Positions 1-8,343 of a stretch of 64,000 nt of DNA are shown here, piece by piece. The position numbers were made by a program, and so were the translations under genes. The first letter of the stretch is position 1. Every line of letters starts with the position of its first letter. Origin of the DNA: Microbaculum marinisediminis (GTDB lineage Bacteria > Pseudomonadota > Alphaproteobacteria > Rhizobiales > Tepidamorphaceae); assembly GCF_025397915.1 (NCBI RefSeq), contig NZ_JALIDZ010000002.1, forward strand, positions 542,546 to 606,545, given 5' to 3'. The notes under the pieces are model-generated. The model saw only the letters and a list, made by a program, of their open reading frames with translations, was not told the origin of the DNA and ran no database searches.

Positions 1-747
1 TTCGGCGATCGGGTAGCCGACGGTCTCGAGATCCGGCACGGTCTTGTTGACGGCATCGGCGAAATAGCCGCCGGTCGCCTGGGCGCCGCATTCGACGAGA
101 TGGCCGGCGACGAGGCCGCGCGCGGCCAGATCGAAGTCCGTGGGCGACCAGCCGAGCGCGTGGCGCACCGGGCCGAGCACCAGCGCCGGATCGGCGACGC
201 GGCCGGTAATCACGACATGCGCCCCGTCGGCGAGGCAGCGCTCGATGCCCTCGGAGCCGAGATAGGCATGCGCGGAAATGCAGCCGCGGCCGATCTCGCT
301 GAGCCGCACGCCATACTCCGGGATCATGACGTCGTCGCGCAGGATCGCCGCGCGCACGTCGTCACCGGTCACCACGCCGATACGGCACGGAATGTCGCGG
401 CGCGCCCGGGTCTCGGCGACGCGCTTCGCCGCCCCGAGCGGGTCCACACCGCCGCCATTGGTGATGATGCCGATGCCCTTTTCGAGGCATTCGGGAAGAT
501 AGCGGTCCAGGCGGTGCAGCAGGCTGGGAAAAAAGCCGTCGCGGCCGATTTCCTGGGCGCCCTGCAGGATGGCGAGCGTCCGCTCGGCCAGCATTTCCAG
601 AATGATGTAATCGACGGAGCCATTCCTGATCAGGGGCCCCAACGCGTCGATCCGGTCGGACGCAAACCCCGCGCCGCCACCGATACGTACCGAATTGCGC
701 ACTCTCAAGCCATCCGCTTCGGGTTTCAGGTGGCGGGAAATTGACAT
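1..747 (-). CDS. AtuA-like (DUF1446) protein, 3' part outside window
   Basis: The first 249 residues of an acyclic-terpene-utilisation AtuA-type protein run off the left edge with no stop. The N-terminal region has the family pattern VRIGGGAGF at about residues 21-29, followed by VDYIILEMLAERTLAIL, and GIGIITNGGG near residue 92. AtuA proteins accompany acyl-CoA carboxylase subunits in branched-chain or terpenoid acid breakdown, but many paralogues have unknown roles. The ATG at 747 has only about 50 bp between it and the divergent LysR gene, which probably controls it. The carboxylase subunits expected nearby would lie outside the window. Family assignment is firm; the substrate cannot be told. 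Confidence 0.8.
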   Translation of the reverse strand, partial: MSISRHLKPEADGLRVRNSVRIGGGAGFASDRIDALGPLIRNGSVDYIILEMLAERTLAILQGAQEIGRDGFFPSLLHRLDRYLPECLEKGIGIITNGGGVDPLGAAKRVAETRARRDIPCRIGVVTGDDVRAAILRDDVMIPEYGVRLSEIGRGCISAHAYLGSEGIERCLADGAHVVITGRVADPALVLGPVRHALGWSPTDFDLAARGLVAGHLVECGAQATGGYFADAVNKTVPDLETVGYPIAE

Positions 748-775
748 AGCCGCCTTTACAAGTTAACGCCATGAA

Positions 776-791
776 TATCGATATATTGATA
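776..791. promoter_or_regulatory. Candidate LysR-type operator (T-N11-A)
   Basis: The 55-bp gap between the divergent AtuA-like and LysR genes holds the imperfect palindrome TATCGATATATTGATA. It fits the T-N11-A pattern that LysR proteins bind, and its position suits both autoregulation and control of the AtuA-like gene. Inferred from pattern and position only. Confidence 0.4.
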
Positions 792-801
792 GGTAAAGCC
801 T

Positions 802-1752
802 ATGAGCCTGAGCGTTCAGCACATGCGATGGGTGGTCGCAGCCGCGGACTTCGGCGGATTCAGCCGGGCGGCCCGGCATCTGGGCATCAGCCAGCCGTCG
901 CTGAGCGCCGTCATACAGGCCACCGAGGAGAAGTTCGGGGCACGGCTATTCGACAGAACCACGCGCTACATCGGCCCCACTGCCTTCGGCGACCTGATCG
1001 TGTCGCGCATGCGGGCTGTAATCGCGGAATATGACGCGATGTTGAAGGACATCGAAGCGTTCCGCGACAGCCGGCTCGGCAATCTCGAAATCGCGTGCCT
1101 GTCGTCGCTGGCCATCTCGGTGGTGCCGCACGCCGTCCGGCGGCTGAAGGAGCGCTATCCGTCGATCCGGCTCGTGATCAACGAGGCCAATTCCGGCGGC
1201 GTCGCCCAGCAGGTCCGTGAGGGGACCGTGGACATGGGCATCTGCGCCGACACGCTGGCCTACGACGACCTGCTGTTCACGCCGCTCGCGGTCGAACGAC
1301 TGGGCGTCTTCTATTCGCGGATCCACTTTCCGGAAATCCGCAGGCTGACCTGGCGAAAGGCGCTGACGCTGCCGCGCATCGCGATGACCGAGCGCACCGG
1401 CATCCCATCCCTGCTCGACAAGCATCTGCCAAAGTATCCCGACACCATTCCACCGGTCGTCGAGGTGACCAATCTCGCGACGATGCACACCATGGTGCGC
1501 GACGGCATCGGCATCGGCATCCTGCCGTCCTTCGCGCTGCGCGTGGATGACGGCGACGGCCTCGCCGTCCAGTACCTGGAGGATCCGGTCATCGACCGCA
1601 GGATCGGCGCGGTGAGCCGCCGCGGGCGAACCCGTTCGCCGAGCGCGCAGGTCTTCGCCGACATCCTGCATGGCCTGCTGAAGGAAACGCAGCCGGCCTT
1701 CGACCCGCCCGGGCCGGGTCAGCGCGTCGCCATGCTGAGGGCCGGCGATTAG
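802..1752 (+). CDS. LysR family transcriptional regulator
   Basis: A 316-residue LysR regulator of usual length. Residues 1-60 form the winged helix-turn-helix (MRWVVAAADFGGFSRAARHLGISQPSLS, then LFDRTTR). The rest is a periplasmic-binding-protein-like effector domain from about residue 90, ending in a short extension rich in Pro and Gly. It is divergent from the AtuA-like gene, the classic arrangement for a LysR regulator and its target. The Shine-Dalgarno sequence before the ATG at 802 is weak. A near copy of its 3' end (1642-1701) recurs at 40762-40819 inside a pseudogene. The effector is unknown. Confidence 0.9.
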   Translation: MSLSVQHMRWVVAAADFGGFSRAARHLGISQPSLSAVIQATEEKFGARLFDRTTRYIGPTAFGDLIVSRMRAVIAEYDAMLKDIEAFRDSRLGNLEIACLSSLAISVVPHAVRRLKERYPSIRLVINEANSGGVAQQVREGTVDMGICADTLAYDDLLFTPLAVERLGVFYSRIHFPEIRRLTWRKALTLPRIAMTERTGIPSLLDKHLPKYPDTIPPVVEVTNLATMHTMVRDGIGIGILPSFALRVDDGDGLAVQYLEDPVIDRRIGAVSRRGRTRSPSAQVFADILHGLLKETQPAFDPPGPGQRVAMLRAGD

Positions 1753-1995
1753 GGCCGGCGGACCTAACGCCGCGGCCCCGCTTCGGCCGTGACAGCGGCC
1801 GCGTTTCGCGCATCGCCCGGATGCGCTCTCGACGGCGCCTCGACGAACGCCCCGATCCCCCGGATCTCACCGGCGTCCTTCCCCGTCCATTTGCGACAGA
1901 CCTCCCGCACGATATGGCTGGTTCCAGTGGCCTTCGGCGCAAGCCGGGAGGACACGACGCGCCGGACACGCCACTGTTGATTTGGACCCCGTAAG
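1753..1995. other. Intergenic stretch without a recognised gene
   Basis: GC-rich sequence between the LysR gene and the operator region of the TRAP operon. A 63-codon minus-strand frame (1764-1955) is open, but I recognise no family and see no good ribosome-binding site, so it is not called as a gene. Confidence 0.5.
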
Positions 1996-2025
1996 ATGAT
2001 ATATGAAATTTAATTCATATATGAA
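1996..2025. promoter_or_regulatory. Tandem operator boxes upstream of TRAP operon 1
   Basis: Two 12-bp boxes start 18 bp apart: ATGATATATGAA (1996-2007) and the perfect palindrome TTCATATATGAA (2014-2025). Together they also form a 9-bp inverted repeat with a 6-bp spacer (1999-2022). The same box type and 18-bp spacing recur at 14791-14820 and 19508-19537. The boxes lie 47-76 bp before the start codon of the substrate-binding protein gene, so they probably control this operon. The likely binder is the IclR protein encoded at 15060-15836 (inference). Confidence 0.65.
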
Positions 2026-2071
2026 CGCCCATGAACGGGCGCAGCTGCTGGACAGCAAGTGGGAGGAAGCC

Positions 2072-3082
2072 ATGAAGTCACGTCGGAGTGCAGCGTGCGG
2101 AGCGCTGTTTGCATTGGCCTGGAGCGCCGCGACAGTCCTGTCCGCACCCGCGGCACAAGCCGAAACACTGCGATTGGCCCATATCTACCAGCCGGATTCA
2201 CCCAGCGGCGTCGGCTTCGCGAAATTTGCCGAACTGGCCAAAACCTACACCGACGGAAACATCGAAATTAAGCTGTTCCCGGCAGGTCAGATGGGGGGCA
2301 TGCGGGATATCTTCACCAGCCTCAAATCGGGCGCCCTGGACCTTTCCGTGGTGGCGTTCCCCATCCTGGCCGACGCGGTTCCCGAATACGCGGTCATCAC
2401 ATCGGGCTATACCTTCCGCGACAAGGATCACCTGAACGCGGTTCTGAACAATGCCGATCTCGGCGGTGCGTGGAAGGCCAAGCTGGAGGAGAAAACGGGC
2501 GTAAAGCTCCTCGGCTCCTACTACTACGGGACGCGCGTCGTCAGCGTCGCCGACAAGCCGTTCAGCACCCCCGCCGAGGCGGCCGGTCTGAAGATCAGGG
2601 CCGTGCCCAATCCGATGTCTCTGGCGGTCATTCGCGGCCTGGGTGCGAACCCCACTCCGATGCCGTTCTCGGAAGTCTTCATCGCATTGAACCAAGGCGT
2701 GATCGACGGGCAGGAAAATCCCTATCCGACGATCTGGGCGCAGAAATTCTACGAAGTGCAGAACTACATCGTCGAAACCAATCACCAGATCAATTTCGCT
2801 GGATTCGGAGTCACGGCCCGCAAATGGAATGCGCTGTCTGCCGAAGATCAACAGGCGCTACAGCGCGCGGCAGACGAAGCACTGGTCCTGGCGAGCGAGA
2901 CCGCGGAAGAGTACGAAACCCAGCTCCGTGAGCAACTGACCGAGAAGGGCGTGACAATCATCCCGGCCAGCGACCTGGACCTCGACACGTTCCGGGATTC
3001 GGTTCTGATCGAAGTCGCGAAAGAGTTCGAAGGCAAGGTGTGGCCCGAAGGACTTCTCGAGCAGATTTCCGCTGTACAGTAG
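2072..3082 (+). CDS. TRAP transporter substrate-binding protein (DctP family)
   Basis: A 336-residue periplasmic solute receptor. The start at 2072 is chosen because GGGAGGAAG lies just upstream and it begins directly with a Sec signal peptide (MKSRR, hydrophobic core, APAAQA cleavage near residue 29). A longer in-frame ATG at 2003 would overlap the operator boxes. The mature protein begins ETLRLAHIYQPDSP and contains ELAKTYTDGNIEIKLFPAGQMGG, typical of DctP proteins, with the conserved ligand region NPMSLAVIRGLGANPTPMPF and GVIDGQENP. It is first in an operon with the small and large TRAP permease genes. The ligand is probably a sugar acid or carboxylate given the enzymes downstream. Confidence 0.93.
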   Translation: MKSRRSAACGALFALAWSAATVLSAPAAQAETLRLAHIYQPDSPSGVGFAKFAELAKTYTDGNIEIKLFPAGQMGGMRDIFTSLKSGALDLSVVAFPILADAVPEYAVITSGYTFRDKDHLNAVLNNADLGGAWKAKLEEKTGVKLLGSYYYGTRVVSVADKPFSTPAEAAGLKIRAVPNPMSLAVIRGLGANPTPMPFSEVFIALNQGVIDGQENPYPTIWAQKFYEVQNYIVETNHQINFAGFGVTARKWNALSAEDQQALQRAADEALVLASETAEEYETQLREQLTEKGVTIIPASDLDLDTFRDSVLIEVAKEFEGKVWPEGLLEQISAVQ

Positions 3083-3095
3083 TCCGATCCACGCC

Positions 3096-3136
3096 GCGGC
3101 AGCCCTGCATGCAGGACGTCAGGAACGGGCTGCCGC
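3096..3136 (+). promoter_or_regulatory. Intercistronic hairpin between TRAP receptor and permease genes
   Basis: Ten-base perfect arms GCGGCAGCCC (3096-3105) and GGGCTGCCGC (3127-3136) enclose a 21-nt loop in the 81-bp gap after the receptor gene. There is no T-run, so it is more likely an mRNA-stabilising or partial-termination structure that raises receptor output over permease. A comparable hairpin sits at the same junction of the second TRAP operon (45899-45934). Confidence 0.55.
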
Positions 3137-3163
3137 CCTCCAGATCCGGACCTTCCCCCAGCG

Positions 3164-3649
3164 ATGCAGAGATCAAGTATGATTGCAGCGGCAAAGGATT
3201 TTGCCGGCAAATGCGACAGGGCGTTCCTGCGTCTGTCGGTGGCGGCGTTTGTTCTTCTGGCCTTCCTTCAGATTACGACACGCTACTTCTTCAACGCCCC
3301 CCTGCAATGGACCGAGGAAGTCGCGGTCATCGTGCTCACATGGATGACCTATGTCGGCGCCTGGGTGTTGCTGCGGACGGACAGCCACGTCCGGCTCGAG
3401 ATCGTCGACAGCGTCCTGCCGGCGCGCGCGGTGCGGGTCGTCCACCTGGTGTGTGACGTCGTGGTCCTCGCGACACTGCTTGTGGTCATTTATGCCGGCT
3501 TTCAACTCCTTCCGAATCTTGTCTACGACAAGACGCCCGCCCTTCAGCTCTCCTATGCCGTCGTCTTCTCGATAATCCCGATCTCGTGCGTCGTCATGGC
3601 GGTGCAGACGACCGCCAAGATCGTCTCGACCCTCAGCGGGCGTCGCTAG
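3164..3649 (+). CDS. TRAP transporter small permease (DctQ family)
   Basis: A 161-residue membrane protein with four predicted membrane segments and the DctQ motif QITTRYFFNAPLQWTEEVAVIVLTWM at about residues 39-64, followed by RTDSHVRLEIVD. It forms the small membrane subunit that pairs with DctM. The next gene starts 1 nt after its stop, so the two are translationally coupled. An in-frame ATG at 3179 (MIAAAKDF) is an alternative start. Confidence 0.93.
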   Translation: MQRSSMIAAAKDFAGKCDRAFLRLSVAAFVLLAFLQITTRYFFNAPLQWTEEVAVIVLTWMTYVGAWVLLRTDSHVRLEIVDSVLPARAVRVVHLVCDVVVLATLLVVIYAGFQLLPNLVYDKTPALQLSYAVVFSIIPISCVVMAVQTTAKIVSTLSGRR

Positions 3650-3650
3650 A

Positions 3651-4943
3651 ATGGTGCTCGACTATCAACTTGTCCTCCTTGTCGGCGCCAGCCTCGTCGT
3701 CATCCTGTTGGGCCTGCCCGTCGCGTTTTCGATGCTGGCATGCTCTATCGTCTATCTCTGGATGAACGACTTCCCGCTCAGCGTCACTGTGCAGCAGCTG
3801 GGCTACTCCCTGGACAAGTTCACCTTCCTCGCCGTGCCCCTGTTCATGCTGGCCGGCCTTTTGATGAACGCCGGAAAGGTCACCGACCGGATCTTCGATT
3901 TCGCCAATGCCCTGGTCGGGCGCGTGCCCGGCGGTCTGGGTCACGTCAATGTCGTGGCCAGCCTGATCTTCTCCGGCATGTCCGGGTCGGTTCTCGCCGA
4001 TGTCGCGGGACTGGGCGCGATGGAAGTCAAAGCCATGCGCGACAAGGGCTATGACACGAACTACTCCGTGGGGATCACGCTGGCGTCCTCGGCAATCGGG
4101 CCAATGTTTCCGCCCAGCGTGTCGATGGTCCTGTTCGGCGTTGTCGCCAACGTCTCGATCACCGGCATGTTCCTGGGCGGCGTGCTGCCGGGCATCCTGA
4201 TCGCCCTCTGCCTCATGGTGTACATCTTCGCCGTCGCTATCCGTCGCAACTACTACACCAGCCGATGGGCCGGCTGGCCGGTGCTTACCCTCACCTTTCT
4301 GGGTGCCGTGCCGGCCCTGCTGACGCCGGTGATCGTCGTCGGCGGCATGATCCTGGGTATCTTCAGCCCGACCGAGGCCGCGACGGTCGCCGCGCTCTAT
4401 GCCCTGTTTCTCAGCGGGCTGTTCTACCGCGAGCTCAGCTTCGCCGCGCTCTCCACGGTGCTGCTGGAAACAGCCCTGTCCACGGCCAAGCTGATGTTCA
4501 TCATCGCATCCGCCCTCCTGTTTGGTTGGGTGCTGACGATCGGCGAACTGCCGCAGTTCCTGGCCAACACGCTTCAGCACCTGTTTCCCCAGCAGTGGGC
4601 ATTCGTCCTCGCCATCATCGTCGTGTTTCTGGTGCTCGGCGCCGTGATGGAAAACGCGATCCTGCTGCTTGTCCTCGCGCCGATGCTGTTGCCGATCGCC
4701 CGCGACGGCTACGGAATGGATCCGATCCATATCGGCGTGGTGATGGTTTTCGCCAATATGATTGGCCAGTACACGCCGCCGCTCGGCCTGTCCCTGTTCG
4801 TCATGCGCGACGTAACGGGACTGAGCCTGGCGCAGATCTCGCGGGCGGTCGCGCCATTCCTCGTTCCGCTCGTCGCGGCGCTTGTCCTGATGGCCTACAT
4901 CCCGCAGATCGTGGTCTGGCTTCCCCATCGGCTGGGATACTGA
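3651..4943 (+). CDS. TRAP transporter large permease (DctM family)
   Basis: A 430-residue integral membrane protein with about twelve hydrophobic segments, the usual length for DctM. Family signatures include PLFMLAGLLMNAGKVTDRIFDFANALVGRVPGGL, FSGMSGSVLADVAGLGAMEVKAM and the second-half counterpart FANMIGQYTPPLGLSLFV. It is the ion-coupled channel subunit of the importer. It lies 1 nt after the small permease and 7 nt before the GMC oxidoreductase gene, placing transport and the first oxidation in one transcript. Confidence 0.95.
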   Translation: MVLDYQLVLLVGASLVVILLGLPVAFSMLACSIVYLWMNDFPLSVTVQQLGYSLDKFTFLAVPLFMLAGLLMNAGKVTDRIFDFANALVGRVPGGLGHVNVVASLIFSGMSGSVLADVAGLGAMEVKAMRDKGYDTNYSVGITLASSAIGPMFPPSVSMVLFGVVANVSITGMFLGGVLPGILIALCLMVYIFAVAIRRNYYTSRWAGWPVLTLTFLGAVPALLTPVIVVGGMILGIFSPTEAATVAALYALFLSGLFYRELSFAALSTVLLETALSTAKLMFIIASALLFGWVLTIGELPQFLANTLQHLFPQQWAFVLAIIVVFLVLGAVMENAILLLVLAPMLLPIARDGYGMDPIHIGVVMVFANMIGQYTPPLGLSLFVMRDVTGLSLAQISRAVAPFLVPLVAALVLMAYIPQIVVWLPHRLGY

Positions 4944-4950
4944 CCGCGCG

Positions 4951-6555
4951 ATGACGGAGAGCTTCGACTACATCGTTATCGGCGGCGGGACCGCGGGCTG
5001 TGTTCTCGCCAACCGGCTGAGCGCCGACCCAGGGACGACGGTTCTCCTGCTGGAAGCGGGGAAACGATCCCGCAGCATCTGGACCAGAATACCGGCGGGA
5101 TATTTCAAGACGGTCTTCAACCGCTCGCTCGGCTGGGGTTATCGGACGCAGCCGGAAGGCGCGCTCAACGACCGGGAACTGTCGTGGCCGCGCGGCAAGC
5201 TGCTGGGCGGCACGGGCGCGATCAACGGCATGGTCTATATCCGCGGCCAGGCCGAAGACTTCGACGGCTGGGCACGCGCGGGAAACACGGGATGGGCCTA
5301 CGAAGACCTGTTGCCCTATTTCCGCCGGAGCGAACGGCAGGCTAGCCGAAACCGGCCCCTGGCGGACTGCTGGCATGGACGGGGCGGCGAGATGACGGTG
5401 TCCGACTATCCCGACCGCCACCCGCTATGCGCCGCGTTCATCGCGGCAGCCGGAGACTGCGGCATTCAGGAAACCACCGATTTCAACGGCGCCGACCAGC
5501 TCGGCGCGGGATACTATCAGATCACCACACGGCATGGCCTGCGCGCCGACACGGCCGCGGCGTTCCTGCGGCCGGTCGAGGCCCGCAAGAACCTGACGGT
5601 GCGATGCAACAGGACCGTCACGCGCATCGTGACGGAAGACGGCACGGCCAGAACGGTGATCTACCGCCAGGCTGGCGGCGCGGTACGCGTCAACGCCAGG
5701 AAGGAAATCATTCTGGCCGCGGGGGCGATCAATTCACCGCAGATCCTTCAGCTATCCGGGATCGGCGAGCCGGCGCATCTGAAGTCCGCCGGCGTCGGCG
5801 TCGTCAAGGCGCTGCCCGGCGTCGGGCGCAACCTTCAGGATCACCTGCAGGCGCAGCTGGTGTATCGCTGCCTGCGCCCCGTCAGCCTGAATGACGAGAT
5901 AAACAGGTTCTGGGGCAAGGCCCGCCTCGCCGCACGCTACCTGCGAACGCGCAGCGGCCCCATGGCGGGCGGCCCGGCGCCGGCGGGCGCCTTCGCCTGC
6001 TCGGAAACAGGACGCGACCGGCCGGACGTGCAGTTCCATTTCCTGCCCGTCAGCATGGCCCGGCCCGGGATCATAGACCGGTTCTCCGGGTTCTCCTTCA
6101 ATGTCTGCCAATTGCGCCCGCAAAGCCGCGGCAGCGTCCGGATCGGCTCGGCGAACCCGCTCGAACCACCGCTGATCCAGGCGAACTATCTGACGGAGGA
6201 GATAGATCGGGTCACGCTGATCGCGGGCCTTCGCCTGGGCCGGCGCATCGCATCGGCACCAGCCCTCTCAGACTTTTGCGGCGAAGAAGTCAGGCCCAGT
6301 CGGGACGCCGACACGGATCAACGACTGCTCGATTACATCAGATCGACGGCCAGCAGCCTCTATCATCCCGCCGGGACCTGCCAGATGGGCAACGGGCCCG
6401 ATGCTGTCGTCGACGGCGAACTCAGGGTGCATGGTGTCGGGGGATTGCGGGTCGCGGACGCATCGATCATGCCGACGCTGACATCCGGCAACACCAATGC
6501 GCCCACCGTGATGATCGCCGAAAAGGCCGCGGACCTGATCCTGGCGACCCATTGA
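4951..6555 (+). CDS. GMC family FAD-dependent oxidoreductase (choline/alcohol dehydrogenase type)
   Basis: A 534-residue flavoprotein of the glucose-methanol-choline family. The N-terminal FAD fold has YIVIGGGTAGCVLANRL and a glutamate-ended strand (VLLLEAG). The GMC signature RGKLLGGTGAINGMVYIRG follows at about residue 90, then GAINSPQILQLSGIG near 261. The C terminus has the catalytic-histidine region HPAGTCQMG and GNTNAPTVMIAEKAADLIL. It probably oxidises an alcohol or sugar hydroxyl, with the lactonase encoded just downstream acting next. It sits in the TRAP operon. The exact substrate is unknown; sulfatase and fuconate genes nearby suggest a deoxy-sugar derivative. Confidence 0.93.
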   Translation: MTESFDYIVIGGGTAGCVLANRLSADPGTTVLLLEAGKRSRSIWTRIPAGYFKTVFNRSLGWGYRTQPEGALNDRELSWPRGKLLGGTGAINGMVYIRGQAEDFDGWARAGNTGWAYEDLLPYFRRSERQASRNRPLADCWHGRGGEMTVSDYPDRHPLCAAFIAAAGDCGIQETTDFNGADQLGAGYYQITTRHGLRADTAAAFLRPVEARKNLTVRCNRTVTRIVTEDGTARTVIYRQAGGAVRVNARKEIILAAGAINSPQILQLSGIGEPAHLKSAGVGVVKALPGVGRNLQDHLQAQLVYRCLRPVSLNDEINRFWGKARLAARYLRTRSGPMAGGPAPAGAFACSETGRDRPDVQFHFLPVSMARPGIIDRFSGFSFNVCQLRPQSRGSVRIGSANPLEPPLIQANYLTEEIDRVTLIAGLRLGRRIASAPALSDFCGEEVRPSRDADTDQRLLDYIRSTASSLYHPAGTCQMGNGPDAVVDGELRVHGVGGLRVADASIMPTLTSGNTNAPTVMIAEKAADLILATH

Positions 6556-6586
6556 AAGCGAGCAGGCATAGAGTTCGGCAGCGCCA

Positions 6587-7471
6587 ATGACACAAGATAG
6601 ATCCGACGCATGGCCGGTGCTTCGCACACAGGCCCAGCTGGGCGAGGGACCGGTCTGGTGCGGGCGGCGAAACCGGCTGTTCTGGACGGATATCCTGGGT
6701 CAGAGCTTCAGCCAGTTTGACCCGACAACCGGACAGAACACCACAATCACACTGGACGATCCGCTGTGCGCTTTCGCGCTGATGGCCGATGGCCGGTTTC
6801 TTTGCGCCTTTGCACACTGCATCGCGATCATGGACGCCACCGGGGGCCGCGAGCCGGCCTTGTACAGATTGACCGGCGAAGATCCCGCCAACCGTTTCAA
6901 CGACGGGAAATGCGATGCGCGCGGACGGTTCTGGATCGGAACGATGAATACGCAGGGCAAGCGAGGCCTGGGCGCCCTCTATCGTTTCGATCCGGATGGA
7001 ACGCTGCATCGCATGTGGGACGGCCTGAGCACATCGAACGGGCTGGGATGGAGCCCCGATGGGCACGTCTTCTATCTGACCGACAGTCCGACCGGACAGA
7101 TTCACGCCTTCGATTTCGATCCCGACCAGGGGCGGATCTCGCGCCAGCGCTGCTTCGCCAGGATACCGGCCGATATCGGCCGCCCCGACGGGCTGTGCGT
7201 GGATACGCGGGGCTACGTCTGGAGCGCGATTTGGGACGGCGCCCGCGTTCTGCGTTTCGCACCTGACGGCACCATCGACCGGGAAATCCATCTCCCTGTC
7301 CCCCGCCCTACCAGCGTGGCGTTCGGTGGCCCCGGGCTGACGCGGCTCTACGTGACGTCGTGCCGTGGCGGACTGGACGCCGCGACGTTGGAACGCCATC
7401 CGCTGTCGGGGTCCCTCTTCGCCCTCGATCCCGGCGTGCAAGGCAGGCCGGAGCCGCTGGCCGCGTTCTGA
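6587..7471 (+). CDS. SMP-30/gluconolactonase/LRE family lactonase
   Basis: A 294-residue six-bladed beta-propeller of the senescence-marker-protein-30 family, whose bacterial members hydrolyse sugar lactones with one divalent metal ion. The usual metal ligands are in place: Glu of LGEGPVW (about residue 20), Asn of RFNDGKCD (about 103), Asn of TSNGLGWS and Asp of RPDGLCVD. No signal peptide, so cytoplasmic. It is last in the TRAP-GMC operon (31-bp gap) and convergent with the SDR. In a fucose-type oxidative route it would open L-fuconolactone to L-fuconate, the substrate of the dehydratase at 17070-18389; that specificity is inferred. Confidence 0.9.
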   Translation: MTQDRSDAWPVLRTQAQLGEGPVWCGRRNRLFWTDILGQSFSQFDPTTGQNTTITLDDPLCAFALMADGRFLCAFAHCIAIMDATGGREPALYRLTGEDPANRFNDGKCDARGRFWIGTMNTQGKRGLGALYRFDPDGTLHRMWDGLSTSNGLGWSPDGHVFYLTDSPTGQIHAFDFDPDQGRISRQRCFARIPADIGRPDGLCVDTRGYVWSAIWDGARVLRFAPDGTIDREIHLPVPRPTSVAFGGPGLTRLYVTSCRGGLDAATLERHPLSGSLFALDPGVQGRPEPLAAF

Positions 7472-7537
7472 TCCGGCGGCCACATGTCCATCCATCGACC
7501 GGAAACCGGCACCGGCTCTTCGCCGCGCCTGGAAATC

Positions 7538-8290
7538 CTATCTGCGGGCGAGCGAATAGACCTGGCTGTTGGGGCCTTTGCCGGGATAGGCGGCCAGAAA
7601 GACGAGCATCTCCGTCACATCCTCCGGGTCCTTGACCCACTCGGCCGGGTTGTTGAACGGCGAGTTCGGGTCGGCGGGATCGTAATTGGCCTGTGTCTGC
7701 CTGGTTCTGACCGGTCCGGGAATGAACTCATTCACGGTGATGTTGTCGTCGACAAGTTCCAAAGCCGCGGTCTTCGCGACAATGCGTGCCGCCGCCTTTC
7801 CCGCACAGTACGAGGCGTTGTTTCTGGACGGATAGTGCGCCATCGCCGATCCGGTATAGATGATCCGCCCGCCGCCCCGTTTGCGCATCAACGGCACAAC
7901 GGTCTGAATGCCCAGAAAGACCGGTAGCACGTTCAGATCCAGCGCCGCACGCCAGTCGCCGACGTCGCTGTCCACAAGGCTTGCCTGCTGCACGTTCCCG
8001 CCGGCGTTCAGAAAGGCGAGATCGAGCCCGCCGAACTCACGGTCGACCACCCGACCAAGCGCGGCCATCTGGTCGGCATCGGTGCCATCCGCGGGCACGG
8101 ACAGAGCCGACCCACCGGCCCCGGTAATTCGCTCAACAACGGCGTCCAGATCGTGCCGGCCGCGTGCCGAGCAGATGACCCTGCACCCCAGTTGGCCAAG
8201 CCGCAGCGCCAACGCGGCGCCGATACCCGAACTCGCTCCGGTCACGAGGGCGATCTTGCCCCTCAAGGATTCAAACATGGTCTCTGTCAT
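7538..8290 (-). CDS. SDR family oxidoreductase
   Basis: A 250-residue classical short-chain dehydrogenase. The NAD(P)-binding motif TGASSGIG is near residue 18, the structural motif LNAGG (NAG) near 89, and the catalytic pair YCAGKAAA (Tyr-x-x-x-Lys) near 160, with Ser at GSAMAHY. It is the last gene of the minus-strand ABC-importer and sulfatase operon. Candidate roles are dehydrogenation of the imported or desulfated sugar. The substrate cannot be told from sequence. Confidence 0.88.
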   Translation of the reverse strand: MTETMFESLRGKIALVTGASSGIGAALALRLGQLGCRVICSARGRHDLDAVVERITGAGGSALSVPADGTDADQMAALGRVVDREFGGLDLAFLNAGGNVQQASLVDSDVGDWRAALDLNVLPVFLGIQTVVPLMRKRGGGRIIYTGSAMAHYPSRNNASYCAGKAAARIVAKTAALELVDDNITVNEFIPGPVRTRQTQANYDPADPNSPFNNPAEWVKDPEDVTEMLVFLAAYPGKGPNSQVYSLARR

Positions 8291-8343
8291 TTTGGGCTTC
8301 TGCCGTACTTGGGTGGCGATCCTGGGTGACGAGCGCTGTCGGG

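Noticed and set aside
1764..1955. 63-codon minus-strand frame after the LysR gene
   Set aside because: The sequence looks somewhat protein-like but no family, start signal or partner supports it.
3633..4928. A 431-codon open frame on the minus strand opposite the DctM gene
   Set aside because: Its product is rich in His, Gln, Arg and Asp with no known fold, and it mirrors a clear membrane permease; typical antisense frame in high-GC DNA.
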